Positions 1 through 11,400 of a stretch of 64,000 nucleotides of DNA are shown in pieces (the first letter of the stretch is position 1; the number at the start of each line of letters is the position of its first letter). The position numbers and the translations under genes were made by a program. The stretch is from Tetradesmus obliquus (lineage: Eukaryota > Chlorophyta > Chlorophyceae > Sphaeropleales > Scenedesmaceae). Where the stretch lies: positions 3,588,001 to 3,652,000 of the forward strand of contig CP126197.1 of NCBI GenBank assembly GCA_030272155.1, in the 5' to 3' direction. The notes under the pieces are model-generated. The model searched no databases and was not told the origin of the DNA. It saw nothing but the letters and a program-made list of their open reading frames with translations.

Positions 1-857
1 CGCTAGCAAAGGCGTCTTAATTGCTCTTCCAAAAGACTGGCTTGCCAAGTCCGTAAGCGGAGCAAAAAAATACGGGAGACGGTGCGCTATGTCCTGCGCC
101 ATTGCGATAGACAACCAGGGCGGGGAGACAGCTCCCGTGCTCTGCTTCTGCTTGTGTCCGCGGCTGCTCGCTGCTCAGATAACTTACAGCACCCTTACTA
201 CCTCTCTAGCTCAGCTGTTGCGGATTAACAGCACGCGGAGCTGGCAGGAGCTGCTTGGCGCCAAAGACAGGCTGCGCAAGGGTACAACTTGCCGTGCCAG
301 GTATGCAACTGTTGCAGGACGCCTGCTGCTGTTCAATAGCTGCGTCTCAATCTGTTGTCGGTGTGTGCAGCCGCTGCTGTCCCTTGCAGCATTTGCTGAC
401 TGCATGACCTAGCATGTGCATCCCAGGGCCTACTGCTTTGTCAGTGGCCTTTGCAAGCAGCAGCCATGCCACCAGCACAGCAGCATGCATGTTTGTGCTT
501 GTTGTCAGAGGCTGCGACTGCTGGCAGCTTTGTTTGTGCAGACAGCAGCTGAGGATATGCTACTGTTACCAGCTGCAAATGCTGCAGCAGCGGCTGCGCT
601 GCATGCTGCTCTGCGCTAGCCGCTGCTTCTTGCAGCCCTGCTGCTTCTGCTGCTCCTCCTGGCCTGCTGCTGCTGTAGGCAGCAATGGGTACCACCGCTG
701 ACAGCGTAGCAGCACGAAGTGTAGGCAGCAGGTGCAGCTGCTTAAACCACCCACGAAAAAACCACAAACAACATGCTGCCAGATTCACCACGCATGCACA
801 ATGCCTATAGGCACGCATGAGTTGATGCATGCACCTCACACAGCCGAAATAGTGTCC
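1..857. other. Left-edge non-coding stretch
   Basis: I see no supportable gene here. Short open frames exist on both strands but are rich in Cys, Leu and Ala from GCT/TGC-type repeats and show no domain, no chain of splice-compatible exons and no similarity that I recognise. The stretch lies downstream of the minus-strand F-box/LRR gene, so part of it is probably that gene's 3' untranslated region; a minus-strand TGTAA (TTACA at 184-188) is present but far from the stop. Confidence 0.5.
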
Positions 858-2661
858 TCAGGTGTACGGCAGCAGTTTCAGCGACCGAAATTGGGACAAG
901 TCAGGCAGCCGCTGCAGGTTGCTGCAGCCCCCGCACACCAACATCCGCAGTGTTGATGGCAGCTCTGGCAGCTGTTGCAGGTTGCTACAGCCCCCGCAGT
1001 CCAATACTTGCAGAGTGGGGGGCAGCTCTGGCAGCTGCTTTAGCGCTGTGCAGTTGCGGATCAGCAGCTGCTCAAGCCCAGACGGAAGCTGCGTAGGCAG
1101 CTGCTGCAGGGCGCTGCATCCACAGCAGTCCAGCACTTCAAGGCCTGCAGGCAGCTGCTCTGGCAGCTGCTGCAGCTGCGTGCAACCATACAGGAACAGC
1201 ACACGGCAGCTTGGCAGCCTCTCTGGCAGCTGCTGAATGGGTGTGGCGCCACACTGCAGCTCTTCTAGGCGTGGCAGGGAGCCAGGCAAATTGCTGATGG
1301 CTGTTGCAGTGACACACAGCTTCTTCAGCCTCTCTGTAGGCAGCCTGGGTAGCCTGGCGACTCGTGGGAGTGAGGATGCCTGTAGGTCTTCAAGGCTGTC
1401 TGGCATGTCTGGCAGCTCCTCCAGCAGGTCACAGCTGTAGCAGATGAGATGAGAGAGGCTCGTGTGTGCTAGCTGCGGCAGCTTCTGCAGGGACGTGCAG
1501 AGGGAAGAGTCCAGGTGACTGAGGGACTTCGGCAGCTCTGGCAGTTGCAAGGCATACAACAGCGGAGGTGAAACACGGCAGACACGAAGCCAGGCAAGCA
1601 AATTTATAGTCATAGGTATATAGCTGGCATCAACAACAGCCGTGCTTGGGTGACCCGTTCGGGCAAACGTGATAACACACATGACATCAGCAACTGCACA
1701 GCACTCAAGCAGCTGCCAAACCACCAACAACAATGCCTGCTCACGGCTGTCAGCGCCTCACAAGTGGAAGTGTTCAGGCGCTTAAGGCCTTCAGGCAGCG
1801 CCGGCAGCCGCAGCAAGCTGCTGCAGTTGACCACTTTCAGCTCGACCAAGCTCCGCGGCAGCCGTGGAAGGCTCTTGAACGTTTTGCAGTCGCTGCAGTC
1901 GAGCACTGAGACAGCAGTGGCGCTGAGGCTGATAGGTAGGTCCTGCAGAAACGCGCAGCCTGTGCACAGCAGCTGTCGCAGCGTAGGCGGCAGCGCTGGC
2001 AGGGTGTGCAGCCTGACGCAGGGCCCCACATGCAGCTGCTCAAGCTTTGGAGGCAAGGCCGGCAACACCTCCACGTACCAGCTGCTGATGCGCAGGCAGG
2101 TCAAGTTTCTGCAAGAAAATGATAGCGCATAGCACATCAAGACTGATACATTGGTGCAAGCAGCGGATTGTGCAGCTGGTGGCATTGGCGGTCGCAAAGG
2201 TCGCCATGTGGGCGGCAACAACTCTGCCATCTCACTACTTCACAAATTGACTGTGCCAGTCACCGTGTCTCAAAAAGCGCTGGCGAGTGGCAACAACCTT
2301 GACCAACGGCTTTGTAAGGGCCTTCGGAAATCGAAGGCACGTGCACCATTGCCACTGCAGTTCCATGTTCAGAATGCTGCTGCTGCTGCTGCTGCTCGCA
2401 CCTGCCAACCTCCATAACATCCTGCAGCATCCTCCGGGGATAAGAAATATTTAGCCTGAGGTCAAGCTTCTGCATGGACTTGATGTTCTTATGCAGCCAG
2501 GCCACACCAGAGAGCGAACCGTCCAGCTGGAACACGATGCTGTGGTCTTGCCAAGACACATGCATGCCCAGCAGCTCATGACAGGTGCATCTAAACATGC
2601 ATACGTCTTTTGGTGCCAGGCGAGGGAGGCAGAGCTGCAGGATCTGCGTAAGCTTGTCCAT
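858..2661 (-). CDS. F-box / leucine-rich repeat protein
   Basis: Three exons: 2661-2402, 2108-1745 and 1535-858. Phases join correctly and give 433 aa. Residues about 4-35 look like an F-box (ILQLCLPRLAPKDVCMFRCT), the Skp1-binding module of SCF ubiquitin ligases. The rest is a tandem array of roughly 21-residue leucine-rich repeats with the pattern LPxLPxxLxxLxxxxCxxLxxLP, many carrying Cys-Gly or Asn-Cys pairs (for example LDCGGCSNLQQLPELP). The first splice restores an Arg codon (AG|A). The second joins CTG-ACA-GCC to CTG-CCG-AAG and keeps the LRR register unbroken, which supports both junctions. I chose ATG 2661 because the upstream in-frame codon near 2706 is TTG. Likely role: substrate-recognition subunit of an SCF ligase; the substrate is unknown. 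A (CTG)n tract follows the first donor. An LRR protein without SCF binding is the alternative, since the F-box match is only moderate. Confidence 0.75.
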
Positions 2662-3660
2662 GCCGTGTGTACCAGCAGGTGGTATTATCACCTGGTTTTG
2701 ATGCAAGCATGCCCTGTGTAGTGTGGACAGTGAATGATACAGAATACCTAAAGCTCAACACTTGGTCCTAGTAGGTCACCATTTCCAGCCGCAAGCACGG
2801 CAGTCGACTCGGACTTCCTTGGACTTCTTGTGACCGTCACAGCGAAGACACCGCTTGCTGTTGAGCCAGCCTAAAGGGCGTGAACGTAGAGCGTTTTCCG
2901 TCGGAGCGGACATTAAGGTGTATGCCTTGCATCGTATGTACCGGAGTGCGCACATGCACAGTGCACATGTTGACGACCGTCAGCCTGAGTCTGAGCAGGC
3001 ACCAGCATGTTTGAATGAATCAAGTCAGCATGGGCGCGAAGCTCCGACCTTCACTAGAAAGCAAGTTCCCTCTTCCGTATACTGCTGCTTCTGGGACGTG
3101 ATATCGCATGTACACCACAGCGACTGAACAGGACAGGTGCAAGCTGTACGCAATCCAGCCTGGCAGCATCCAACGACATACCGCAGGACAAGCAAAGCAA
3201 GATCAGCTACATGCACCAAGCCATCGCCATGAAACAGCAGTAGAAGATCATCAGCCAACCAAGGCCTTGCTGCCTGCCCAGACTAACCTGCTCTCATTCC
3301 TGCTGTGATGGAGCAACATCGCCTGCCTCCTTTGCTCCACAACCCACATTAGACCAGGTGCAGCGTTGTGCCCTAGGTGATAGGTCATGATAGAAACGCT
3401 GCCACATCCCACTGTTGTACAGACTGACTCATGGCATGATATTGTGAGAAGCACCGCATGTCATGCAAAATGTGGCGGGCTGCCTAGATGGTGTCACAGC
3501 ACTGCAGTGCTCCAGAGCTGGCGCTGCTGTCATGTGCTGTGTGACAGAAGCATGTTGCACTCTGCAGCACCTCACTATAAATATGCAACCTGCAAATTTC
3601 TTTATATATGTACCGCCTGCCAGCATGGCCCCGAACTGCTGCCCACTGACGCTCATGCAA
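2662..3660. other. Intergenic: upstream of F-box/LRR gene
   Basis: About 1 kb between two minus-strand genes. It should hold the promoter and 5' leader of the F-box/LRR gene and the 3' untranslated region of the coiled-coil gene. Base composition is less CTG-biased than the genes. I see no convincing open frame, TATA box or repeat. Confidence 0.4.
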
Positions 3661-4506
3661 TTAGTGCGCCGCGGTGAGGTTGTTGCCGCTGCTGGCTGCT
3701 GCTGTGGCCGCCTGCACGCTGTTCATGACCTCTATCTGCTGCTTCAACGCTGCCTTCAGGTCCCCGAACTCGCTGCGCAGCTCATCCACCTCCCGCGACA
3801 GCGCCTGGCGCAGCTCGCCAATCTCCTGCAAGCGGCAGAGGAACAAGGCGCCAAGGAGAGAGAGAGGATGTTCAAGGGGGCGCATTCGATTCAAATGCTG
3901 GGACAAGCAGCTGAAGCGACAGTCTGCAGATGCAAGTGGGGCTGCAGGGGCAGGCATGTACAGCTCCTCGCCACCAGTTGCTGCTGTTTTGAACTGACCT
4001 CTCCACCATACTACTGTTGCTATCACTGCCACTAGCGTTTCATTGTTGTTTGTTGGTTTGTGCTGCGGGTGTGTTGCTTTACTCACTGTCTTGTAAGACG
4101 TCACTTGTGAAGCTAGCTTGGTGCGCCAGTCCTGCAGGTCTGTCTTCAGCACCTGCACCTTCTGGAGCAGCTCATTCTTCTGTTCTTGTAGCTCCTGCAG
4201 GTTAACACAGCATGTTGCTGTCAGTGCCACTGTATGTCAGCGGCAGGGGACTTGCATGCTGCCACTAGAAACTACTATGTTGCCAACTTTGGCATGTACA
4301 GCGCGCTGTTACGCTGCACTGCATCATAGCATGCAGCAAACAGCTGTTGCATGGTGTTGAGGGCGCCGCGTGAACAGTGCCTGGCTGGGCAGGTCTTGTG
4401 CAATACCCAGAACAAGGCACAGCAGACACAATCAGCTTAGCTCACTGACCGTAAGGTACTGCGACTCCACATTGATCTGTGTGTCGTCTAAGTCCTGCCA
4501 GTTGTT
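3661..4506 (-). CDS. Short coiled-coil protein (N-terminus unresolved)
   Basis: Three phase-0 exons can be supported: 4506-4450, 4194-4087 and 3825-3661 (stop). Together they encode 109 aa, almost entirely heptad-like coiled coil: NNWQDLDDTQINVESQYLT, then ELQEQKNELLQKVQVLKTDL, then EIGELRQALSREVDELRSEF, ending in an Ala/Ser/Asn tail. The donor of the middle exon (ACA|GTGAGT) and the acceptors (CTGCAG, TTGCAG) are strong. The N-terminus must lie upstream; a candidate first exon starts at ATG 5218 and ends at a GTGAGC donor near 5115, but it carries no recognisable motif. If that is right, the gene shares a promoter of under 100 bp with the divergent ABC ATPase. Length and composition resemble small structural coiled-coil proteins (ciliary or trafficking complexes), but I cannot assign a family. 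Confidence 0.6.
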
Positions 4507-5218
4507 CTGCAGTTGCAGATGCAACCTTGTAAGCAGAGCGCCACCGGTGCCACCTGTCAGGTGGCTGCAACTGCCATGCACGAAGCAGCTGCTTCACTGC
4601 CTACCTGCGCCATGAGTGCTGCTATATGCTGCTTAGAGCAGCCAGAAGGTGCTAAGCTCAGGAAGCGGCTCAGGAGATGGCTGTGATACTGTCTTGCATT
4701 GACCAGTGACTGTGCAGCCTGCTTGCTATGTACGTCACTTCAGCAGAATGACATGAAGCTTATAGTGGTAGGCGAGTCTACTTGTGGACGTGTGTGACTT
4801 CTGGGAGAGCACGGTTGAGCAAATGCAAACGCCGAAACGATTGGAGCACCGTTCGTTCCACGTAATGTGTGCAATGACAGTACATGAAGCATACAGTTGT
4901 CGCACAACGCGGTCAACACGCACCCACGCGTCTGTCGATGTTCGCAAATGAACAGCAGTGCAGTTTGAATGTGACAAGTGCCAAAACCAGCCATACCAGC
5001 CACGTTGCTGCGTTGGACTACTTCATATGGGGACTTGCATAGACAATTAGAACGAGTTTATGTTGGTTTGATACCTGCAACTGCTGCAGCAAGCAGTGGT
5101 GTCAGCAGCTCACCAGCAGCATCATCATCAGCGCGTTGGCATCTGCTGCTGCCGTCCTGCAGACTGTGTTCAGGCCCACTCTGTCAGAGCCTTGCGCGCA
5201 CATGGTGCAGCAGGACAT

Positions 5219-5309
5219 GCTGTAGGTGATGTACAGAAGCTTGCTGTTGATCAAACAGACAACGGCAGCACTGCCCCAGCGCACCAGACACTTCGTAACC
5301 AGCTGCAGC
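5219..5309. promoter_or_regulatory. Possible short bidirectional promoter / 5' leader
   Basis: The ABC ATPase starts at 5310 on the plus strand. The best N-terminal ATG candidate for the coiled-coil gene is 5218 on the minus strand. If both are right, about 90 bp separate two divergent coding regions. No TATA-like element is visible. This is inference from gene arrangement only, and it fails if either first exon is wrong. Confidence 0.25.
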
Positions 5310-8300
5310 ATGTCAGGCAGGGGTGGCGGCCGTGGCTGGTACTACAAGCAGAAGTATGGAGGCGGTGCTAGCCGCAACAGGCAGCAGCAGGAGCAGCAAG
5401 GTGAGCAGCAAGAGCCATGCTTTTCAGCAAGCAGGGGTACTGGGCGCATTCAATCTGTGTGCAAGCGCCAGGAGACCGCTATGGTGTGACTGTTCACAGT
5501 TGAAAATTTGTTCAAAGTAATAAGAGGTAACCTTTGCTGCCACTTCTGTGTTTCCTGCAACTGCTTATTCGACCGGCAGGAGGACAGTATGGCAACCAGG
5601 CAGATGAAGGGTACAGGGGCTACAGCGGCAACAGGCAACCAGAAGCAGCGCCAGCAGCAGGCTGGGATGGGGATGATGATGACGTCCCAAGCCAAGCAGG
5701 CTACCAGGTGAGATGCATTCACATGGCTGCTTGTGCTGAAGCAGCAGCAGCAGCAGCAGCAGCAGCCGAAACAGCAGGCGGATGCAATGTTACAGCTTGA
5801 CTACCACTGCACGCCAGCAGAAAATGAAGCACCACACACAGCGGCCAGCATAACCTCCAGCGTCCGTCAAACCTCACAATGCACAGGCGTTCATCCACCA
5901 AGGCCCGTTGCAACTTCACCCTGCAATTGCACCCCATGCCGGGCTTCGAAATGCATTGCTTTTCCTCCCGCATGCACACTGCAGGCTGGGTCTAGGCTGC
6001 TAGGTGATGCGCAGCAGCTGTTTGCAACCTTGAACCGCCTGGATGGCAAGGGCTACAAGGCCTACAGAGACATCCAGGGTGCCTGGCAGTTCAGCGGCTT
6101 TCAGCTGATCGTGGACCACTGCCAAGGGGACCCCTACGCAGCCCCCAGCAGGCTGCGAGTGCAGGTGTGCGATGAGGCCTTGCCTGGATATTCGTTTTAT
6201 AACAGTGTTACAATGATGTTGTGGCAGTGATGTGGGTGCAGTGCAGCCAACCAGCTAATGCGCAGGGAAGCATGTGTTCCTGCAGACTGCAGGTGGCTTG
6301 TTTAGCGCAGACTGTCTCATGTTGCTACCTGAGCTTGCTGTCACATCACGTGCTCTCTCTTACGACGCTGCAGATGCCAGCAACCGTCGCAGCACTGCCA
6401 CCTGAGCTGTGGAGCAGCAAGCTCCGCCGCATAGCGCTGGGTGACTGGCTGGCGCGCAAGCTCGCTGCAGAGGCAAACAGAGCCAGTGCAGCAGCAGCAG
6501 GGCAGGCGCAGGGATGGCATGGCGCAAAGGGCGGCGATGTGACAGTGGACCTGCCAGGTGCGGTAACCAAACACACGTTGCACGTACGTCTAGACGTCAG
6601 ACACGGCAGAGCGCCATTGTAGGCATGCTATGTATCTGTCATCTATACATTTTAGATTTATGCGTAAATGGTGACAGCCGTGACAGGATTTGAAAGCCAC
6701 CTTCTACACTCCATCAGCAGATCAGCAAAAGCACATCGTGCTGCAGCAAAGTTGCTGGGATGGCGTCTGTTATTATACACTACACAGCAACAAACTACTC
6801 GTCTGCCTGCACGGCCGGCTGTTACCTCATTCCAGTCACCCCTGCAATGGCTGATTTAAGGATTTGACTGGCAATGGCCACTCTGCCTCCTCTGTTTCTG
6901 TCCTTTTGCGCCAGGCCAGCATGTGGTGCAGCGCACCGCAGTGCTGGTGTCTGCTGCTGGTGATGTGGAGGCCCGCTTCACTGTGGGGCTGCCTGCGCCT
7001 GTTGCTCCCCCATGTTGCCTCTGTGCCAGGTCAGCACACCACCGTGCTGTTGTTGCCTGCTGTTTCAACACCAACGTGGCAGTGAATTTATTGGCAACCA
7101 TTGCCCTGCCTCCTCTGTTCTCACCCTCATTTCTCTCTGCGACAGGTCAGCACGTGTTGGAGCGCACTGCCGTGCTGGTGTCTACTGCTGGTGATGTGGA
7201 GGCGCGCTTCACTGTGGGGCTGCCTGCACAGGGCCGCAGCATCATGGGGCCCTGGGCCGGCCAGATATTGACACAGCACCTGGCCAGGTGCGGCGGCAGC
7301 TGCAATTTTATACAAGAGAAACCCTGGAGCTCGATAACAGCATATGCAGAGCAAGATCATATGCAGAGACTCAACCTGCTCTGTCAGTGGGTTGTCAGTG
7401 GGTGACGAGGCAGAATTAAGTGCAGATTGCAGCAACTGCCTGATGCATGTATTTCATCGTGGACCTTTGCATGCGCCAACGCAACCCCACTTGCGCTTTG
7501 TTATCCTTGTTATTCTAAACCCACAGGGCTGTGCAGGCCGCACTGATGTACCCTGCGCTGGACGGCGCCTCCATCTGGCGACACATCACCACCGTGGAGG
7601 ACACGGAGGTGCTGCGCGCCGCGCTGCCCGGTTTGGGCCTGGTGGGCTTTGTTGGCGACGGCGCCATCCTGCCGCGTAAGAGGTGCGATTCAACGTACCT
7701 CAAGTCAACTTTGACTGAGTCAGTCGACGCAACAGCAGCAGCATATGCATTGTCTTGGGCCTGGTGGGCTTCGTTGGCGATGGCACCATCCTGCCTCGCA
7801 AGAGGTGCGCGCTGAGCCGGGTTGCTCCGCACCCTCACTGGCAGTGGAGGGTCGCTGCAAGATGTTGCTCTGCACTCCTTTGCTGCTGCAGCCTTGATGC
7901 ATTGGGTGAATTCACTAGTGCTGCTGCTGCTGCTGCTGTTGCTGATTCTTGTATCTGCAGTGGCGCTAGCGACCTCCCCATGCCGCCTAGCGCCAGCCTG
8001 GTGCCATTTTCGTCCCCTGCCTCACTGGCAGTGGAGGTGGCGCTGCCCCACAGAGGGCGTGTGCGGGGCATGGGCATCAAGCAGGGCATCACACTTATTG
8101 CTGGTGGCGGCTTCCATGGCAAGAGCACGCTGCTGCAGGCGCTGGAAGCCGGAGTGTACAACAAGGTGGGATGGCGGCTATGTCACATGCTTAGACTGTG
8201 CTTAGACTGTGCGTCTGGCGCAGGGAGTGGGATGATTGCCGCCGCTTCAAGGCAAAGCTAGTGGGATTGACGGGTGGGTGCCTAGCAACACTGGCTCACC

Positions 8301-10958
8301 GCATGCTGGCCAGTGCAGCTGGCAGGTGCAGCGTGGCAGCCACAGGAGCCTGCAGTTGCTGCTCCCTTGCTTTGTGTCTCTGCTGCAGACACGCGGTTGC
8401 AGCAATGCATTAAATGCTGCCTGAGGCGTACAATCGCATGCTTTATCAGTCAACTGTGACGGCTGACACTGCAGGTGCCGGACGATGGCAGGGAGCTTGT
8501 AGTGATGCTGCCGGATGCTGTCAAAGTCTCAGCAGAAGATGGCAGGCGTGTGGAGGCTGTGGACATCAGCAATTTCATCAACAACCTGCCAGGGGGCAGC
8601 AGCACGGTCGCATTCCGCAGCGACGACGCCAGTGGCAGCACCTCGCAGGCGGCAAACATCCAGGTGGGAGTGGACAGCGGCTGCTGCTGCTGCTGCTGCC
8701 GCCAGAAGTACAGCATCGTACAATGTGTTGTTTGCTGCGCGCACATTGGCAGGTTCCAAGGCTGTGCTGTCGAAGCTTGCTGCTCTGCAAGGCGCAGAGT
8801 GTATGCGTTGTTGTTGTTCAATATGCGTTGTCACATGTTTGATGTGGAGCGCAGGAGGCGTAGGAGCTGGGTGCGTCCTTGCTGCTGATGGATGAGGACA
8901 CCTGCGCCACCACTTTACAAGGCTGTCAAACACTGTTACTTAACATTGTTATATGTTACTTGTGTCCTGCAGGAGGCGCTGGAGCTGGGGGCTTCCGTGC
9001 TGCTCATGGATGAGGACACCTGTGCCACCAACTTCATGATGCGTGATGCGCGCATGGCAGCGCTGGTGGCGCCAGCCAAGGAGCCCATCACGCCCTTCAG
9101 CAGCAGGATCGCGTGCGTGGCGGCGGCAGCAGCAGCATCAGAGCCTGAGCCTGAGTGCGGCAGCAGCTGCTTGCAGCTGCTCGCATGTGTGCCTTCTGCT
9201 TAGCAATACCATGACTGCGGCCGTTGTGAAGTGCATAGTTGTTGACAGCCTGATGCAAGTGCAGCTTTGCATTACGACATTATTGCTCAGTGCATTATGT
9301 GCTGAAAATCTGTTATGTAACACTGCTGGGAACGCTGAGTCAGTGGCACAGATGTGCTCAGTCAGCAGCCGCAGGACTCATGTTATCATAGAGCACTTAC
9401 TGGCTTGTGCTGAAGAGTGTTCTTCAATCGTACGTGCACTTGTCTATTGTCTGCAGGCTGCTGCGCGCTGCAGGCATCTCCACAGTGCTAGTCATGGGCG
9501 GCAGTGGTGACTACTTTGAGCATGCAGACACTGTCATCGTGATGGACAATTACCTCCCAAGCGATCAAACCCAGGCTGCACATGCGATAGCAGCACAGCA
9601 TGCAGCAACAATGGCAGCAGTAACAGAAGCAGCACCTGCAGCAGCAGCAGCAGTGGGGCAGCCAGTGCGGGGTGGGGTGAAAGTGACGCCGCGCGTGCCG
9701 CAGCGTGTGTATGCTGGAGGTCAGAATGATTACAGAGGAGTGAAGACACACGTCAGGGGGCTGCATCACATACAGGTGAGGGGCAGCTGGCACTTGTGAT
9801 TGGTTGAATTTGACCATGCATTGGTGAGTGCAGTCGCAAGGGCTGATGGCATTGCTGCCGTGGTGAAATGCTGATGACTGTGCAAGTGTGCTTTTCTGCT
9901 GCCTTGCCTGTCTGATCTGGTCCCTGCCTGGTTCCCCTCCTGCATGCACCTGGTCATGTTACTTTTCCATGTTTGCCGTGCTGATGTGCCTCGCCTGCAG
10001 TACGGCAACCAGGACATCCAGCTGTCTGCAGCAGAGCAGCTAGTAAACGAGTGTCCCCGCTGCCTGCTTGCCCGCCTGTCTGCATGCTTGGCTGCTTACT
10101 GTCAAACTTGCCTGCCTGCCTGCCTTGCCTGCAGTATGGAGATCAGGACATCCAGCTGTCAGCAGCAGAGCAACTAGTCGACAAGTCGCAGACAAGGGCT
10201 GTGGCAGACGCACTCAAGTGGCTGCAGGCGCAGCTGCAGCGCCAGCAGCAGCAGCAGCAGCAGCAGCAGGGTGGGAAGACGCTGCTGCAGTGGCTGGACG
10301 AGCTTGATGCGGCGATAGAGCAGCAGGTGGGTGTGGGCTTGCACGGCACTGCTGGCGCAGCAGCTGCAGCCGGTAGCAGGCTGTGTGCAGCAGAACTGCA
10401 GCGAAGCGTGCGATAGGCTGCATCACAGGTCCGGCCACCCGTATGAACACGCGCGTTGGCTCATTGAAACGGGGATACACCTAAGCTGGAGTTTACACCC
10501 AAGTATATAGACAGCTTCTCCAACAGCTGCCTCCAGTTTGCGATGAGCACGTGCATGCATGCATGCTTGAATGTGCATTGCGCTGAGCAGCTACATGCTG
10601 CAGCTGTGCAGCTCATCTTAACACTCAAATGCACGTGTGCTAAACAGTGGTGCACTGCCAAGGATGCGTCATTGGTATGCCTGCAGGGCCTGGATGTGCC
10701 TGCCTTCTACCTCAAATTTGCTGAACACGTGCGTGCATGCAATGCTTGAATGCACAGTGTCCTAAGCGGCTGCATGTTGCATTGGGCAGCTCATCTAGGT
10801 CTGACACGAAACTGCATGTGGTATACTGCGTGTCAATCTGCATTCAAATGCCTGCAGGGTCTGGATGTGCTTGCGCCGCAGCTGCTGGGCAACCTGGCTC
10901 GGCCACGACGTTTTGAGGTAGCAGCAGCCATCAACAGAATACGCACACTGCAGATGAC

Positions 10959-11013
<55 letters not shown>
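5310..11013 (+). CDS. Predicted ATPase of the ABC class (ABC_ATPase family, PF09818-type)
   Basis: Twelve exons with matching phases: 5310-5400, 5580-5707, 5985-6164, 6374-6557, 7146-7287, 7527-7682, 7961-8165, 8475-8663, 8973-9112, 9457-9775, 10135-10326, 10858-11013; 693 aa. The N-terminus is RGG-like (MSGRGGGRGWYYKQKYGGG), as in RNA-binding proteins. Family hallmarks follow: RLDGKGYKAYRDIQG near residue 90, a Walker A loop AGGGFHGKST (about 337-346), the LLMDEDTCATNFM segment (about 434-446) that acts as Walker B, and GGSGDYFEHADTVIVMD. This is the widespread family that databases often mislabel as an isomerase; a kinetoplastid member (MRB1590) belongs to an RNA-editing complex, so an RNA role is plausible but unproven here. 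The C-terminus is 17 consecutive CAG-encoded Gln before the stop. Five introns contain decayed copies of the neighbouring exon, so automated models may add false exons. Confidence 0.9.
6915..7005 (+). repeat. Decoy copy of ABC ATPase exon 5 (5' part)
   Basis: An AG-preceded 91-nt segment reads GQHVVQRTAVLV followed by DVEARFTVGLP, nearly the same as the start of the real exon at 7146 (GQHVLERTAVLV). The copy then runs into unrelated sequence with no good donor, while the 7146 copy continues into conserved family sequence. Both have compatible acceptor phase, so the copy could be used as an alternative exon start, but not productively as far as I can read. Confidence 0.8.
7758..7806 (+). repeat. 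Decoy copy of ABC ATPase exon 6 (3' end with donor)
   Basis: A near-copy of the exon end at 7636-7682 (GLVGFVGDGAILPRK) lies 122 bp downstream, including the AGAG|GTGCG donor. It differs by a few silent or conservative changes. It sits inside the intron before exon 7 and could act as a competing donor only if an upstream acceptor were also used. Confidence 0.8.
8855..8914 (+). repeat. Decoy copy of ABC ATPase exon 9 (5' part)
   Basis: A CAG-preceded degenerate copy of the start of exon 9 (real exon at 8973, offset 118 bp). It matches most of the first 60 nt, but indels and substitutions bring TGA into the frame at the position of the Met-Asp-Glu-Asp segment, so it cannot encode the Walker-B-like region. 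This is a clear example of a decayed exon copy within the intron. Confidence 0.75.
10001..10052 (+). repeat. Decoy copies of ABC ATPase exons 11 and 12
   Basis: The start of exon 11 (YGDQDIQLSAAEQLV at 10135) is preceded 134 bp upstream by a CTGCAG-flanked near-copy (YGNQDIQLSAAEQLV at 10001) that reads on into Cys/Leu-rich intron sequence. The start of exon 12 (GLDV at 10858) likewise has a copy at about 10687-10720, which diverges after the first few codons. The downstream copies are the ones that continue into coding sequence. Confidence 0.75.
10960..11010 (+). repeat. (CAG)17 coding microsatellite
   Basis: Seventeen uninterrupted CAG codons form the glutamine tail of the ABC ATPase and end directly at the TAG stop. 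Length polymorphism between strains is likely. Confidence 0.95.
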
Positions 11014-11061
11014 CGGTAGCAGCAGCGACCGGCGGGCTAACTCAGAGGTCATGTTGACGGA

Positions 11062-11066
11062 TGTAA
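11062..11066 (+). terminator. Candidate TGTAA poly(A) signal, ABC ATPase
   Basis: TGTAA is the usual chlorophycean polyadenylation signal. This copy is 49 nt after the stop codon. The motif is short, so chance occurrence cannot be excluded. Confidence 0.4.
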
Positions 11067-11358
11067 GCCGGGTTTTGTCGATCGTGGGAGGTGGATTCTC
11101 TGCACAGTGGCGTTCCGTCCATTCAGAGTGCGCAACCTCGAGATGTTACATAGGTAGCCTCGTTCTTTGAGGGGTGCATTGCAGCATGTCGTGGTTCAGC
11201 AGCAGTGTAAGTGAGCACTGCTGAGCCAGGCAAGCAAGCCGAGGATTCATCATGATCATGCCATGGCGACACTGTGCTGTGTTGATTGATTGAGCTCATG
11301 CAGCAGCGCAACACCCCAAGACAAGCTTCAGCCGGTGATGCTCACACTGTGGCACCAT

Positions 11359-11400
11359 GCACCTTGCCAGGATACTATGCATAATATCCTGGCAAGGTGC
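11359..11400. ncRNA. Perfect inverted repeat (16-bp stem, 10-nt loop)
   Basis: The arm GCACCTTGCCAGGATA (11359-11374) is followed by a 10-nt loop and its exact reverse complement (11385-11400). The loop contains part of a further small palindrome. It lies in non-coding DNA between convergent genes. It could be a small-RNA precursor, an RNA 3'-end hairpin, or a remnant foldback element. The stem is short for a typical microRNA precursor. The sequence shows the structure only; the function is unknown. Confidence 0.45.
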
